A stretch of 61,602 nt of DNA, from assembly GCF_022340605.1 (NCBI RefSeq), contig NZ_JAJDNQ010000044.1:1-61602 (forward strand), given 5' to 3'. This stretch comes from Thiohalocapsa sp. GTDB lineage: Bacteria; Pseudomonadota; Gammaproteobacteria; Chromatiales; Chromatiaceae. Below, in pieces: positions 26,301-34,945 of this stretch. The notes under the pieces were generated by a model. It was not told the DNA's origin. It did no database searches and saw nothing but the letters and a program-made list of their open reading frames with translations. The position numbers and the translations under genes are program-made. Positions within the stretch are counted from its first letter, which is position 1. Every line of letters starts with the position of its first letter.

Positions 26301-26689
26301 GGCTTGGCCAAAGATTTTCCGATGACGTACGCGCCAACGCCTGGACAAAACCTGGATACTGGCCCGTTTGGCAGGCGCAGCGGCCGATGGTTCCCCGACA
26401 AAGCGTGCTCATTGTCGGTCTTGGGCAGACGGTGGCTGGGCCGCGTGACGTGCGGCGCTGCGTGGAGATGGGCGGTCCGTCCGCTGCGGACCTGCGCTGA
26501 TCAGGGCGCGACGGGGGCGGACCGGGGCGGGACCGGGACTGGATCAGGGCGGGCAGGACACCCGGCGCCATGGCCGAGCGCAGCGCGAGAGGGAAATGTA
26601 GGGCGTGCGCAGGCGGCGGGAACGAAGCCGCGCTGGTTGTCGATCAGCGCGGGGATGAGGCCATCGGATCAGCCCCGTCGGGGCTCGGT
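26301..26689. other. About 390 bases without a recognisable gene
   Basis: The stretch between the iscR promoter and the DUF1249 gene holds GC-rich low-complexity sequence (GGGGCGG/GACCGGG runs at 26510-26560) and no open frame with family features on either strand. Confidence 0.5.
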
Positions 26690-27208
26690 TCAGGCGATGG
26701 AGGTCGAAGGCAGGGCAAGCCGATTGCCGCAGTGGCCGGACTCGGCCGCGAGCGGGGGACCGACGCGGTGACCGTCACGCAGACACCAGCCGAGCCACTT
26801 GGACAGGAAGAGGTTGGCCTTCCACTTAGCGTACAGCGCCGGCGACTGATAGTGGCTGAAGATCGGCAGGGCGGTCTGGCGCAGGTCCAGCACCTCCACC
26901 TGGCCCGCGTCGTGATAGGCCTTGAGCGTTGCATCCGGCTCAGGCAGCCACTCGGAACAGCCGCCGGTGGCGGGGAACACGTGGGTGAGCCTCAGGGTGG
27001 TCGTGTAAGGCGCCTGGTCGATGATCTGAAGCTCCAGGCTGGCATGGCCCGGACGCTGCGATGCGTGCACGCCGCTCAGGCTCGCCAGCCGCGGCGCGAG
27101 TTGCATCAGCGCCCGGTAATTTTCCTCGCACAGCGCCATGAGCGCCCCGACGGTGGGCCGGTCACCGGTCAGGTCGAGTCTGGCGAGGAGCGGGCTCGGG
27201 GCTTGCAT
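26690..27208 (-). CDS. DUF1249 (YqiB-like) family protein
   Basis: The 172-residue protein has the DUF1249 words ALCEENYRALMQLAPRL, LELQIIDQAPYTTTLRLTHVF and DATLKAYHDAGQVEVL, followed by the terminal WKANLFLSKWLGWCL. In Escherichia coli the family member YqiB stands beside cpdA and nudF, with no known biochemical role. Here it lies about 115 bases downstream of the thioredoxin gene on the same strand. The C-terminal 25 residues, after GWCL, are not typical and may be local drift. Confidence 0.85.
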   Translation of the reverse strand: MQAPSPLLARLDLTGDRPTVGALMALCEENYRALMQLAPRLASLSGVHASQRPGHASLELQIIDQAPYTTTLRLTHVFPATGGCSEWLPEPDATLKAYHDAGQVEVLDLRQTALPIFSHYQSPALYAKWKANLFLSKWLGWCLRDGHRVGPPLAAESGHCGNRLALPSTSIA

Positions 27209-27322
27209 CGGGCGTCTGGAAGAGATTGCTGGAGCCGATGCACGCCGTGGGCGGCGCAGGACCGAGCTCCGCCTGGGATTGCGTGGCCGGGCTGTGAGCG
27301 GACGCGAGATCGGGCCGCGGTG

Positions 27323-27694
27323 TCAGGCGGTACCACCCTGCTGGGCGGCGATGTCGGCGCGCACCTTGTCCATGTCCAGCTCGCCCGCCTTGCCAAGCAG
27401 TTCGCGGAAGGAGCCCTCGGGCAGCGCGCCCGGCTGCGAGAAGATGATGATCTGGTCGCGGAAGATCATCAGCGTCGGAATGGACCGAATCTGGAAATGC
27501 GCGGCGATTTGTTGCTCGTCCTCGGTGTTCACCTTCGCAAAGACGATGTCGTCGTGATCTTCGGACACCTTCTCGAACACCGGCCCGAAGGTCCGGCAGG
27601 GCCCACACCAGGGCGCCCAGAAGTCGACCACGACAAACGCGTTGTCAGCAACGGTGGTTTCGAAATTCTCTTGCGTCAGATTTACGACGGCCAT
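27323..27694 (-). CDS. Thioredoxin
   Basis: A 123-residue thioredoxin with active site WCGPC in FWAPWCGPCR near residues 29-33, the cis-Pro in RSIPTLMIF, and normal fold length plus a short helical C-terminal extension (GELDMDKVRADIAAQ). It reduces disulfides in the cytoplasm. The active-site helix continues TFGPVFEKV instead of the MIAPILDEI typical of TrxA, so it is probably a secondary thioredoxin. I chose the ATG at 27694 (MAVVNLTQENF); an in-frame ATG at 27721 adds nine unlikely residues. Confidence 0.92.
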   Translation of the reverse strand: MAVVNLTQENFETTVADNAFVVVDFWAPWCGPCRTFGPVFEKVSEDHDDIVFAKVNTEDEQQIAAHFQIRSIPTLMIFRDQIIIFSQPGALPEGSFRELLGKAGELDMDKVRADIAAQQGGTA

Positions 27695-27807
27695 GGTGTC
27701 TGCTCGCGGGTCAAAATTCACGTGGTCGGGCAGGATAACAGATCGATCCTCCCCCCGCAGTTTCCCGCCCCTCGGGCACGGGCTTTGCGCCAGGTCCCCG
27801 GAAGGGC

Positions 27808-29583
27808 TCAGTATTCGAAGTTCCAGTGCGCTTGTCCGTGCTCACTTAGGTGGACGCGCTTCGCCGGCGGCTCAACCCCGCCGGCTGGCACCGCCCCGTC
27901 CTCGCCGAGTGCGAACAGCACCTCGGCGCGGCGTGCCCGCCACTGCGCCACCGCGGCATCGCCGGCGAGCTGGATACGGCGCTCCGCGGCGCCGAGCAGA
28001 TCCAGCACCGCAAGCCTGCCGGCGGGCGGCTGTGCCGCCAACAGCCGCGGCAACGGCACCGGCAACAACAAGAACAGCCCGACCCCGAAGCGCTTCACCG
28101 CGTCAGCCGCGATGTCACGCGCCGCGGCGTCTGACGGATCGACGGCCAGCGTCAGACCACGGTCCGGGTAGCGGGCCATCAGCCGCCGCAGCACCAGCCG
28201 TGCCCCGTCGCGCAACACCGTCTGCGACATTTCGGCACCGCCGCCACACACGCCGACGACGAGCCGGCGCACCACGGCCAGCCCCGAGCGGGCCAACAGC
28301 GCGGGCACCAGCCGCACGGCAAAACGGTCCAGGTCCTGCATCGCGTCGGTCAGATCCGCGTACGGGATCAACTGCGGATGCAGCTTCTGCGCATTGTCGC
28401 GCTGCGGGCCGTAGCGCCAGCCGTCGAGCCAGCGCTCCACCGCCCAACGGCGGTGCTCGATGATCGCCAGACGCTCCACCTCCGCGGGCGCAAAGGCGAA
28501 AGACTCCACCAATTCCTCGGGCACGGCGCGGCAGTCGGTGACCGCGAGCTTGGCCCACAGGTGATCCGCCTGATGGCGGTTCGCGTCCCGATAGGAGGTC
28601 CCCAGCATCGGCCAGGGGCGGCCCGAGGGCGCCGCCGCAGGGTCCCGACCCTGGGCCGCGGAGGTATCGCGGTAGTGTTCGTGGACGACCTCGGCCAGGG
28701 CGTCGTCGCGGCCCTCCAGCAACACCTCCCGCGAGAAGGCGAGCCTGCGTGGCGCCACCGGCACCAGCTGACCATCCCAGTCCGACAGCGCCCCCTGCGG
28801 CCAGCCGTCGGGCCCGACACCGTCGGCCACCAGCAGCACCGGCGGCGAGGCGCCCTGTTCCGCCGCCTGCGCGATCAGCGAGCGCGCCAGCGCCAGCGCG
28901 GGCTCGGGCGGCCGGCCGCACACCGCGACGGTCGTGAGCGGCCACTCGGCCCCGAAGTCCGGGGTCGGCAGCCCCGTGTAGCGCAACTCGGCACAGGCGT
29001 CGGCCTGGGGATGATTCGTCGCGATCCACTCCCCCCAAAGGTCCGGCTGCTCGGCGGCGAGCGTCACCAGCGGCGGGCGCTCCCCGTACTGGCCAATGCG
29101 CAGAGTATGCAGAAAGAAAACCCGCGCGAAGGGGCCGAAGCCCGCGACCAGCACATGCGGGCGCTGCTCCGCCGGCGGGTCCATGGCCCGATGCAGCGGC
29201 CAGCGGGCGAGCAGCAGCCGCGCGGCGGCGCGATCCGGGTCGAGCCACTCCAGGCGCAGATCGGTCTGTGCCGCCGCCTGATCGATACGGTCCGCAATGC
29301 TGCCGTCGGCGCCAGGCACGCCCGCAGCCGCCGGCTGCCGCACCACGACCACGCGCAGCGGCCGCGACCGGCCCCGGCCGGCCGCCTGCACCTGCGCCAA
29401 TTGCCGCTCCAGGTCGTCGCCCTCGGCCAGCAGTACCAGGCTCACCTGGCGCGGAATGCCGGTGCGGGTCAGGTCCGGGCGGCGCCAAACTTGCACGCCA
29501 TCCGCCGCGAGCACGTCGCCCGCCGCCGCGAGCAGCGGCGCGTCGCCGGCCACCAGCACCGCATCGCGCGCGCCGATGCGCAT
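27808..29583 (-). CDS. RyR-domain protein with Rossmann-like and SLOG-like regions
   Basis: The 591-residue protein has no membrane segment. The N-terminal ~300 residues contain two degenerate Rossmann/TrkA-N-like units (VLVAGDAPLLAAAG and VLVAGFGPFARVFFL). A RyR domain follows at about 325-430, seen in LAIIEHRRWAVERWLDGW, the RYGPQRDN turn and LHPQLIPYADLTDAMQDLD. Residues ~440-540 end in a strand LFLLLPVPLPRLL after an AARDIAADA helix, resembling SLOG/TIR-like nucleotide-binding domains. Bacterial RyR domains are often fused to TrkA-N potassium-channel units, but the channel part is missing here. The gene starts 24 bases after the OsmC-like gene. Function unknown. Confidence 0.7.
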   Translation of the reverse strand: MRIGARDAVLVAGDAPLLAAAGDVLAADGVQVWRRPDLTRTGIPRQVSLVLLAEGDDLERQLAQVQAAGRGRSRPLRVVVVRQPAAAGVPGADGSIADRIDQAAAQTDLRLEWLDPDRAAARLLLARWPLHRAMDPPAEQRPHVLVAGFGPFARVFFLHTLRIGQYGERPPLVTLAAEQPDLWGEWIATNHPQADACAELRYTGLPTPDFGAEWPLTTVAVCGRPPEPALALARSLIAQAAEQGASPPVLLVADGVGPDGWPQGALSDWDGQLVPVAPRRLAFSREVLLEGRDDALAEVVHEHYRDTSAAQGRDPAAAPSGRPWPMLGTSYRDANRHQADHLWAKLAVTDCRAVPEELVESFAFAPAEVERLAIIEHRRWAVERWLDGWRYGPQRDNAQKLHPQLIPYADLTDAMQDLDRFAVRLVPALLARSGLAVVRRLVVGVCGGGAEMSQTVLRDGARLVLRRLMARYPDRGLTLAVDPSDAAARDIAADAVKRFGVGLFLLLPVPLPRLLAAQPPAGRLAVLDLLGAAERRIQLAGDAAVAQWRARRAEVLFALGEDGAVPAGGVEPPAKRVHLSEHGQAHWNFEY

Positions 29584-29607
29584 CAGCCGCCCCGCCGGCC
29601 CGCGCGC

Positions 29608-30069
29608 TCAGTCGGAGGCATGCAGCAGTTGACCTGCCTCGTCGACGACGGAGACGGCCATGGGTATGCCCTGGCGAATGCTGGCGGAAACGATGCAGAA
29701 GTCCTCGAACAACGTCTTGCAGCGTTCGAAGCGCTTCGACCCGCTCAGCTCGTCGCTGACGATGAGCTTGATCTCCAGGCCGCCGATGCGCAGGCGCTTC
29801 TGCTCGTTGCGGACCAGGATGCAGGTCGCCTCGGCCCGCAGGCTGCCGTCCGGCGGCTCCTCCTTGGCTAGGCAATACAGCAGACTGGCGGACAGGCAGT
29901 TGGCCGCGGCGGCGGCGAGCAGGCGCGATGCGTTGGGACCCGCCGTCTCACCGAGGGGCGGTGGCTCGTCCATGAGCAGATCGGCCGCCCGCTTCCAATC
30001 GAAGCGCACATTGAACTGGTAGCCCTCCTGCTGATCCAGGTGAATCGTGAATCGGCCTTGCTCGGACAT
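29608..30069 (-). CDS. OsmC family protein
   Basis: A 153-residue OsmC/Ohr-fold protein: an N-terminal beta region (RFTIHLDQQEGYQFNVRFDW), the glycine/alanine helix with Cys (AAAAANCLSASLLYCLAKE) and a second Cys pair in CKTLFEDFC before ASIRQGIP. OsmC and Ohr reduce organic hydroperoxides with two cysteines, and the first Cys in NCLSAS fits. The other position is shifted from OsmC, so this is a divergent subgroup. The ATG at 30069 begins the homology. The RyR gene follows 24 bases downstream and is probably co-transcribed. Confidence 0.85.
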   Translation of the reverse strand: MSEQGRFTIHLDQQEGYQFNVRFDWKRAADLLMDEPPPLGETAGPNASRLLAAAAANCLSASLLYCLAKEEPPDGSLRAEATCILVRNEQKRLRIGGLEIKLIVSDELSGSKRFERCKTLFEDFCIVSASIRQGIPMAVSVVDEAGQLLHASD

Positions 30070-30190
30070 GGGTGAGTGCAATCCTCTCGGGTTGTGCTTG
30101 TCGGATCGGGACCAACTGCGATGCCGAAACATCTTTCGCGAGTGGCAGCGGCAATTTTCGCGCAAGCGTACTGGGCATTGTCCGGAGCCG

Positions 30191-30628
30191 TCAGTCAGTG
30201 CCTCCCGCCGCGCGGCGGCGATGGCTCGGGTTCTTGGGGTCGCGGCGGGTGCGCACCGCGTTGCCGCGCAGGCCACCGCGGCTGTAACTGCGCCAGTCCC
30301 CGTGCGCCAGTCGAACGCGGTCGCGGCGCGGGCCGCGATAGAGGTAGACCCAGGCGCTACCGTGATCAGTGGCGATCAGCCGGCGGTCGTAGAGCCTGGG
30401 ATAGTCTTCCAGTTGGTCGAGGCGGCGCAGGCCGGCGGCGTCGACGGCATAGACCTCGCCGTGCACCGGCGTCTCGCCACCGGCGATGAGACCCGGATAG
30501 GCCCCCAGCACCAGCAGCGTGAACCGGGGCTCGGTGCGGTGGGCACCGAGGAAACGGGCATCAGTTAGCAGGTGATGATTCACCTCGCCGCGCAGCAAGG
30601 TGCCGTAGACGAAGACGCGGTGCTCCAT
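30191..30628 (-). CDS. Gamma-glutamylcyclotransferase-like (AIG2/YtfP) protein
   Basis: A 145-residue protein of the GGCT-like fold. It has the substrate-binding loop VYGTLLRGEVNHHLL near residues 7-21, LLVLGAYPGLI, and the catalytic-type Glu in LDQLEDYPRLYDR, with the YLYRG strand at the end. Family members release 5-oxoproline from gamma-glutamyl amines or peptides. The last 30 residues are Arg-rich and probably disordered. It lies 40 bases downstream of the PfpI gene on the same strand. Confidence 0.88.
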   Translation of the reverse strand: MEHRVFVYGTLLRGEVNHHLLTDARFLGAHRTEPRFTLLVLGAYPGLIAGGETPVHGEVYAVDAAGLRRLDQLEDYPRLYDRRLIATDHGSAWVYLYRGPRRDRVRLAHGDWRSYSRGGLRGNAVRTRRDPKNPSHRRRAAGGTD

Positions 30629-30667
30629 GAGGCGCGGCGGCGATTGGCGCGCTCGGGCTCGTCGGGC

Positions 30668-31255
30668 TCAGGGCTCGATGCGGCTGCCGAGCACGGCCAG
30701 GAACTGGCGCATCCACTCCGGATGCGCCGGCCACGCCGGCGCGGTCACCAGCGTGCCGTGGGTGTGCGCGTTGCAGAAGGTCTCCGCCACCTCGTGCCAA
30801 CTGCCGCCCGCCATCTCGATGTCGGGCTGCAGCGCGGGATAGGCGGTGCAGGTGACCCCTTCCAGCACGCCCGCCGCCACCAGGATCTGCTGGCCGTGAC
30901 AAATGGACGCGATGGGCTTCGCCTCCGCCGAAAAGTGGCGCACCATCTCGATCACGCGCGGGTTCAGCCGCAGGTACTCCGGCGCACGGCCGCCCGGGAT
31001 CACCAGAGCATCGTAGTCATCGACGTCGACATCCGCGAAGCTGGCGTTGAGCGTGAAGTTGTGGCCGGGCTTCTCGCTGTACGTCTGAGCACCGTCGAAG
31101 TCGTGCACCGCCGTGCGCACCTGCTCTCCCGCGGCCTTCTCCGGGCAGACGGCGTGCACGGTGTGCCCCACCATGATCAGGATCTGGTACGGCACCATGA
31201 CCTCGTAGTCTTCGACATAGTCGCCGACCAGCATCAGGATCTGTTTGGCTGCCAT
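30668..31255 (-). CDS. DJ-1/PfpI family protein
   Basis: A 195-residue protein of the glutamine amidotransferase-like DJ-1/PfpI superfamily. The nucleophile elbow is SICHGQQ, with Cys followed by His. An acidic residue in the N-terminal [14 protein letters not shown] fits the Glu that activates the Cys, and [12 protein letters not shown] is the usual glycine loop. Members act as proteases, deglycases or chaperones. The ATG at 31255 is chosen; the frame extends far upstream only as antisense to the radical SAM gene, from which it diverges. Confidence 0.9.
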   Translation of the reverse strand: MAAKQILMLVGDYVEDYEVMVPYQILIMVGHTVHAVCPEKAAGEQVRTAVHDFDGAQTYSEKPGHNFTLNASFADVDVDDYDALVIPGGRAPEYLRLNPRVIEMVRHFSAEAKPIASICHGQQILVAAGVLEGVTCTAYPALQPDIEMAGGSWHEVAETFCNAHTHGTLVTAPAWPAHPEWMRQFLAVLGSRIEP

Positions 31256-31399
31256 CGTCTCTGCCTCCATCATCTTTGGTTCAAGGGCGAGCAATAGAGT
31301 GAGGCCATCGGCGCCCCGCTTCAGTATCCCAATCCAGCGTCCCGGTTCCGCTTCCAGGACGCCGGCGACTATACCAAAGCCCAGCCCAGAGGCATCCGC

Positions 31400-32512
31400 A
31401 TGTCCGATCGCCCCGCCGAGCCGCTGGACCACCACACGACCGCCGCAAACGCGAAGCGCGGACGCGGCAGCCTGAGCAACCCCGACAGCCGCTACGCCGC
31501 GCACAGCCGCGAGGCCGTCGACGACGGCTGGTGGCAGGAGGACACCGACGGCAATCCGCGCACCGAGCTCGGCGTCGACAGCAGCCGCAGCATCATCAGC
31601 TACAACGACTCGCCCGACATCCCGTTCGACCGCAGCGTCAACCCTTACCGCGGCTGCGAGCACGGCTGCATCTACTGTTACGCCCGGCCCACCCATGCCT
31701 GGCTCGGGCTCTCCCCCGGACTCGATTTCGAGCGTCGGCTGTTCCACAAGCCCGACGCCGCGGCACAGCTTCGCCGCGCCTTGGCGCAGCCCGGCTATCG
31801 GCCCGCCACCCTGGTGCTCGGAGCCAACACCGACCCCTACCAGCCCATCGAGCGCCGGCTCGGCAGCACCCGGGCGATGCTCGAGGTGCTGTCGGAGGCC
31901 CGCCACCCGCTGGCCATCACCACCAAGTCCGCGCTGGTGCTGCGCGACCTGCCGCTGCTGCGCGAGCTCGCGGCGCGGCGGCTGGTGGCCGTGCAGATGT
32001 CCGTGACGACCCTCGACGACGACCTCGCCCGGCGCCTGGAGCCCCGCGCCACGGCACCGCGCGGGCGCCTGCGGGCGGTCGCCGAGCTCGCGGCCGCCGG
32101 CATCCCCACCGGCGTGCTCGTCTCGCCGCTGATCCCCGGACTCACCGATCACGACCTGGAGCGCATCGTCGCCGCAGCCGCCGAGGTCGGCGCCGAGCGT
32201 GCCGGCGCACTGCTGATCCGCCTACCGCTGGAGCTGAAGGCGCTGTTCGAGGAATGGCTACGCGCCCACTACCCGGAGCGCGCCGACAAGGTGCTGTCGC
32301 TGATCCGCCAGTGCCGCGGCGGTGCGCTCAACGTTGCCGAGTTTGGTCAGCGCATGACCGGCACGGGGCCGTTGGCTGAGCTGCTGCAGCAGCGCTTCGG
32401 GCTGGCCCTGCGCCGGCATGGGCTGGAAAGACAGGACAGCGGCTGGAACCTGTCGGCGGACGCCTTCCACCCGCCCGCGGCCGACCCGCGGCAGTTGTCG
32501 CTGTTCGACTGA
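31400..32512 (+). CDS. PA0069-type radical SAM protein
   Basis: The 370-residue protein has the radical SAM cluster motif CEHGCIYC in [19 protein letters not shown], a family-typical block, then [12 protein letters not shown] and LITTKS-like [15 protein letters not shown]. This is the PA0069/SplB-like group, related to spore photoproduct lyase, with no proven substrate. The C-terminal LSLFD is also typical. It lies divergent from the PfpI gene and is convergent with rlpA; a hairpin element occupies the space after it. Confidence 0.92.
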   Translation: MSDRPAEPLDHHTTAANAKRGRGSLSNPDSRYAAHSREAVDDGWWQEDTDGNPRTELGVDSSRSIISYNDSPDIPFDRSVNPYRGCEHGCIYCYARPTHAWLGLSPGLDFERRLFHKPDAAAQLRRALAQPGYRPATLVLGANTDPYQPIERRLGSTRAMLEVLSEARHPLAITTKSALVLRDLPLLRELAARRLVAVQMSVTTLDDDLARRLEPRATAPRGRLRAVAELAAAGIPTGVLVSPLIPGLTDHDLERIVAAAAEVGAERAGALLIRLPLELKALFEEWLRAHYPERADKVLSLIRQCRGGALNVAEFGQRMTGTGPLAELLQQRFGLALRRHGLERQDSGWNLSADAFHPPAADPRQLSLFD

Positions 32513-32559
32513 GAGAACGTCAACAAGTCCCGTCACAACGTCGACAGCTTGTCGCCGTT

Positions 32560-32727
32560 GCACTACTGCGACAGTGCGCAAGTCCCGAGAGCGTCTCAGG
32601 TCGTTGTCGCTATCGTTGTCGTTGTCGTGATCGTAATCGTGGTCTCAACCCTGCGGACATTCGATAACGACTCCGATTACGACAACGACAACGAGGAAGC
32701 CCGGTCTCGGAATTTCGGCTGCGAAGC
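32560..32727. repeat. Dispersed hairpin element, copy with GTTGTC arms
   Basis: Left flank GTCCCGAGAGCG, left arm about 32600-32640 (TCGTTGTCG units, ending ATCGTAATCGT), loop near CTCAACCCTGCGG, right arm 32662-32695 (CGATTACGACAACGAC units), right flank GGTCTCGGAATTTCGG. The arms pair at about 21 of 22 positions in the core. It aligns end to end with the 11681-11824 copy. It stands between convergent genes, the radical SAM gene and rlpA, where a hairpin could stop transcription from both sides. Confidence 0.78.
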
Positions 32728-32765
32728 ACCGGCCGCATGCCATCGGTTCCCGCGGTGGCCTGTCG

Positions 32766-33158
32766 TCAGGCCCCGCTCCCCCCTGCCTCACTGAGGACCT
32801 CGACCTGCACCCGTGTGATGCCGCGCCGGATGATGCCGAGCTTCTCGGCAGCACGGTGAGACAGATCGATGATGCGACCTTTGACGAAGGGGCCGCGGTC
32901 GTTGATGCGCACCACGATGCTCTTGCCGGTGCGCTTATCGGTTACCCGCACACGACTGCCCAGAGGGAGGCTCTTGTGCGCCGCGCTCATCTTGTTCTTG
33001 TCGTAAATCTGGCCACTGGCGGTCCGATTGCCGTTCAAGCTGTCGTGATAGTACGACGCGATGCCCGTTTGCACCTGACCGGCATCGGCGGCACCGAACG
33101 GCAACGACAGCAACGCCAACAGCGCCGCGGCCGGCGCCGGGATCAGCAGCTTCATCAT
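32766..33158 (-). CDS. rlpA: RlpA-like septal ring lytic transglycosylase
   Basis: A 130-residue secreted protein with a signal peptide ending about GAADAG and a double-psi beta-barrel domain: GIASYYHDSLNGNRTASG, then LPLGSRVRVTDKRTGKSIVVRINDRGPF and IDLSHRAAEKLGI. RlpA cleaves naked glycan strands at the septum. This version is short: it has neither the lipobox nor the C-terminal SPOR domain of enterobacterial and pseudomonad RlpA, so it is a minimal periplasmic form. It follows the low-GC intergenic region at 33160-33450. Confidence 0.9.
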   Translation of the reverse strand: MMKLLIPAPAAALLALLSLPFGAADAGQVQTGIASYYHDSLNGNRTASGQIYDKNKMSAAHKSLPLGSRVRVTDKRTGKSIVVRINDRGPFVKGRIIDLSHRAAEKLGIIRRGITRVQVEVLSEAGGSGA

Positions 33159-33455
33159 ATTGAAAAACCTTCAGACGATGCGCCGCACTCGGCTAGAGCC
33201 CGCGCCGGCAGCAGAGCCGACAACGCAGACTTACGAGGCGGACACAATTTGACGAGATGCCGGGACTACACCGAAAAAATGCTTATTAGGGTAAAACGCC
33301 AGCATCGACTCACACGACAAGAAGTGGGTCTTGACGTGGAAAACCAAAGGCAGGATTTTGGCAGAAAGTTCCCAAATTATCGAAAAATAAAGAATCAGTA
33401 ACTTAGCTAAGATACCTCTCGCGTGACTTAATGATCTTTAGCTAGCACCTCGGAT
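33159..33455. other. Low-GC intergenic stretch
   Basis: From about 33240 to 33455 the sequence is clearly richer in A and T than its surroundings (for example AAATTATCGAAAAATAAAG). A 40-codon ORF at 33279-33401 (MLIRVKRQHRLTRQ and onward, Lys/Arg/Asn-rich) has no family features. The composition and the adjacent toxin remnant suggest foreign DNA. The rlpA promoter must lie here. Confidence 0.45.
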
Positions 33456-33605
33456 TTACTTAGCGAATTGGAGCGATTCGAATATCCGCGCTCGGGGCTC
33501 TTCTGCGAGGCGACCAATCGCCGCACCGAGGCTCTATTGGGCTTGCCTCGGCAGCTTGCCAAATTGGCGTTGTGCGGCCTTGGCAAATATGAGGTTATAG
33601 GCCAA
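33456..33605 (-). pseudogene. RelE/ParE-type toxin remnant with internal stop
   Basis: Read from a TTG at 33605, the frame gives YNLIFAKAAQRQFGKLPRQAQ, a stop (TAG) at codon 24, then SLGAAIGRLAEEPRARIFESLQ before a second stop. The first part matches the start of RelE/ParE toxins (xYxLxFxKxAxKxFxKLP) and the second the helix-turn ending in AxNPRP. The catalytic C-terminal strands are absent. The frame overlaps the end of the antitoxin-like ORF, as in intact modules. The toxin is dead by nonsense mutation and truncation. Confidence 0.65.
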
Positions 33606-33738
33606 GTTCCACCTTCACCTGTTCCCGGGTAACGGTCTCTTCTTCGCCGCGCTCGACCCGCGCCACGACTTCGCGCGCTTCGGCGAGCCAGATCAGGCGC
33701 ACGAGGGCAGCACGATGGGCGCGGATCAGGCGGGCCAT
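33595..33738 (-). CDS. Antitoxin-like small ORF (RelB/Phd-like tail)
   Basis: A 47-residue ORF from ATG 33738. Its second half, EAREVVARVERGEEETVTRE then QVKVELGL, has the ERGExxTxExV ending common to antitoxins encoded in front of RelE/ParE toxins. The N-terminal DNA-binding half of a normal antitoxin seems shortened (RLIRAHRAALVRLIWLAE). It overlaps the toxin remnant and is divergent from the GTPase gene at 33773. It may be a remnant too. Confidence 0.5.
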   Translation of the reverse strand: MARLIRAHRAALVRLIWLAEAREVVARVERGEEETVTREQVKVELGL

Positions 33739-33772
33739 ACCAACCCTGTGACCCCCAGGAGCAAGCAGGCCC

Positions 33773-34945
33773 ATGCAACATGACGCGGCGGTGGGATCTG
33801 CTGGGGCCTGGATTGCCGCCGATGCGCCCGTCATCTGGCTGCTCGGCAAGACGCAGTCGGGCAAGACCAGCATCGTCGCCGAGCTCACCGGGCAAGCGCA
33901 CGACGATGTCGGCCGCGGCTTCCGGCCCATGACAAGTGAGAGTCGGATCTACGCCTTCCCGCCCGACCAACCCGTGCTGCGCTTCCTCGACACCCGAGGC
34001 TTGGCTGACCGCGCTGACCACGATGCCGTGGCCGAGGTTGCCCAGGCCCGCGAGCAGGCGCACCTGTTGTTGGTGGTGCTGCGGGTGGATGACCTCGCCA
34101 TCGAGGAGATCGTCGATGTCACCGCGGACGCGAGGCGCCGCAACAAACAGCTCCCGGTGATTGTCGCCCAGACCGGCTTGCATCGCGCCTACCGCGCGCA
34201 TGACCGGCATGTCGAGCCCTACCCGTTCGATGGCACTGATGGTGACCGCGCTCGTCCCGGCGTGCCCGCTGCACTGGGCGTCGCGATGCTGGCGCAGCGC
34301 CAACGCTTCATTCAGCTCAAAGGCCCGCCGCCGGTGTTCGTACCATTGGACTTCACACGGCCGGAACAGGGCATCGCGCCGGCGGACTACGGGGCAGAGC
34401 GGCTGTGGGACGCGCTCGACGAGGTCCTGCCCGAGGCCGCCGAGCGACTGCGCGGCAACCCCACGGCGCCGACGGCGATTCGGACCAAGCTCCTTCTGCC
34501 CTGGGCCATGATGGCGGCGGCCGCGAATGCGGTCCCCGTTCCCGTCGCCGGCGGCGTTGCGTCGGCCGGCATGCAGTCGGCGATGGTGGTGCACATCGCC
34601 CGTCGGTTCGGCTTCCAGGGGAGTTACAAGCAACTCTCGGGCGAGTTGGCCAGTGCGCTGGGTGTCGGCTTCCTGGTGGGGTTCGGCGGCAGGTGGTCGG
34701 TGCAGCAGTTGCTCAAGCTCGAGCCCGGCTGGGGCACGGCCATCGTCGCATCCTGGACCTTTACCGCCACCTGGGCCATCGGCGAGGCGGCGTTGTACTA
34801 CTTCAGCGAAAAGGCCGCCGGACACACACCGAATCGGGCTGCACTGCGCGCCCGCTACAAACAGGCGCTGCGCGAGGCGCGCGGCAAGTACCGGCAGGCG
34901 AAGCAAGCGCGGGACCGCGCCCAGGCGCAGGAGGCAGAGTCATGA
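33773..34945 (+). CDS. Dynamin-like/DUF697-type GTPase, first of a pair
   Basis: The 390-residue protein has G1 GKTQSGKTS near residue 25, a G3-like LDTRG and, where G4 is expected, VIVAQTGLH, typical of this subgroup instead of NKxD. The C-terminal half (MMAAAANAVPVPVAGGVASAGMQ, then WTFTATWAIGEAALYYF) is hydrophobic and resembles DUF697/YcjF, so membrane association is likely. It ends with a Lys/Arg/Gln-rich coiled tail. Its stop overlaps the start of the next GTPase gene (ATGA), so the two products are translated together. It starts at 33773 after AGGAGCAAG. Confidence 0.8.
   Translation: MQHDAAVGSAGAWIAADAPVIWLLGKTQSGKTSIVAELTGQAHDDVGRGFRPMTSESRIYAFPPDQPVLRFLDTRGLADRADHDAVAEVAQAREQAHLLLVVLRVDDLAIEEIVDVTADARRRNKQLPVIVAQTGLHRAYRAHDRHVEPYPFDGTDGDRARPGVPAALGVAMLAQRQRFIQLKGPPPVFVPLDFTRPEQGIAPADYGAERLWDALDEVLPEAAERLRGNPTAPTAIRTKLLLPWAMMAAAANAVPVPVAGGVASAGMQSAMVVHIARRFGFQGSYKQLSGELASALGVGFLVGFGGRWSVQQLLKLEPGWGTAIVASWTFTATWAIGEAALYYFSEKAAGHTPNRAALRARYKQALREARGKYRQAKQARDRAQAQEAES

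Noticed and set aside
32585..32700. CGACAA/TCGTTG units as a CRISPR-like array
   Set aside because: The units are six bases, contiguous, without spacers, and arranged as inverted arms. There are no cas genes.
33279..33401. A 40-codon ORF in the low-GC patch
   Set aside because: No family, no clear ribosome site, and its Lys/Asn-rich content simply reflects A/T-rich DNA.
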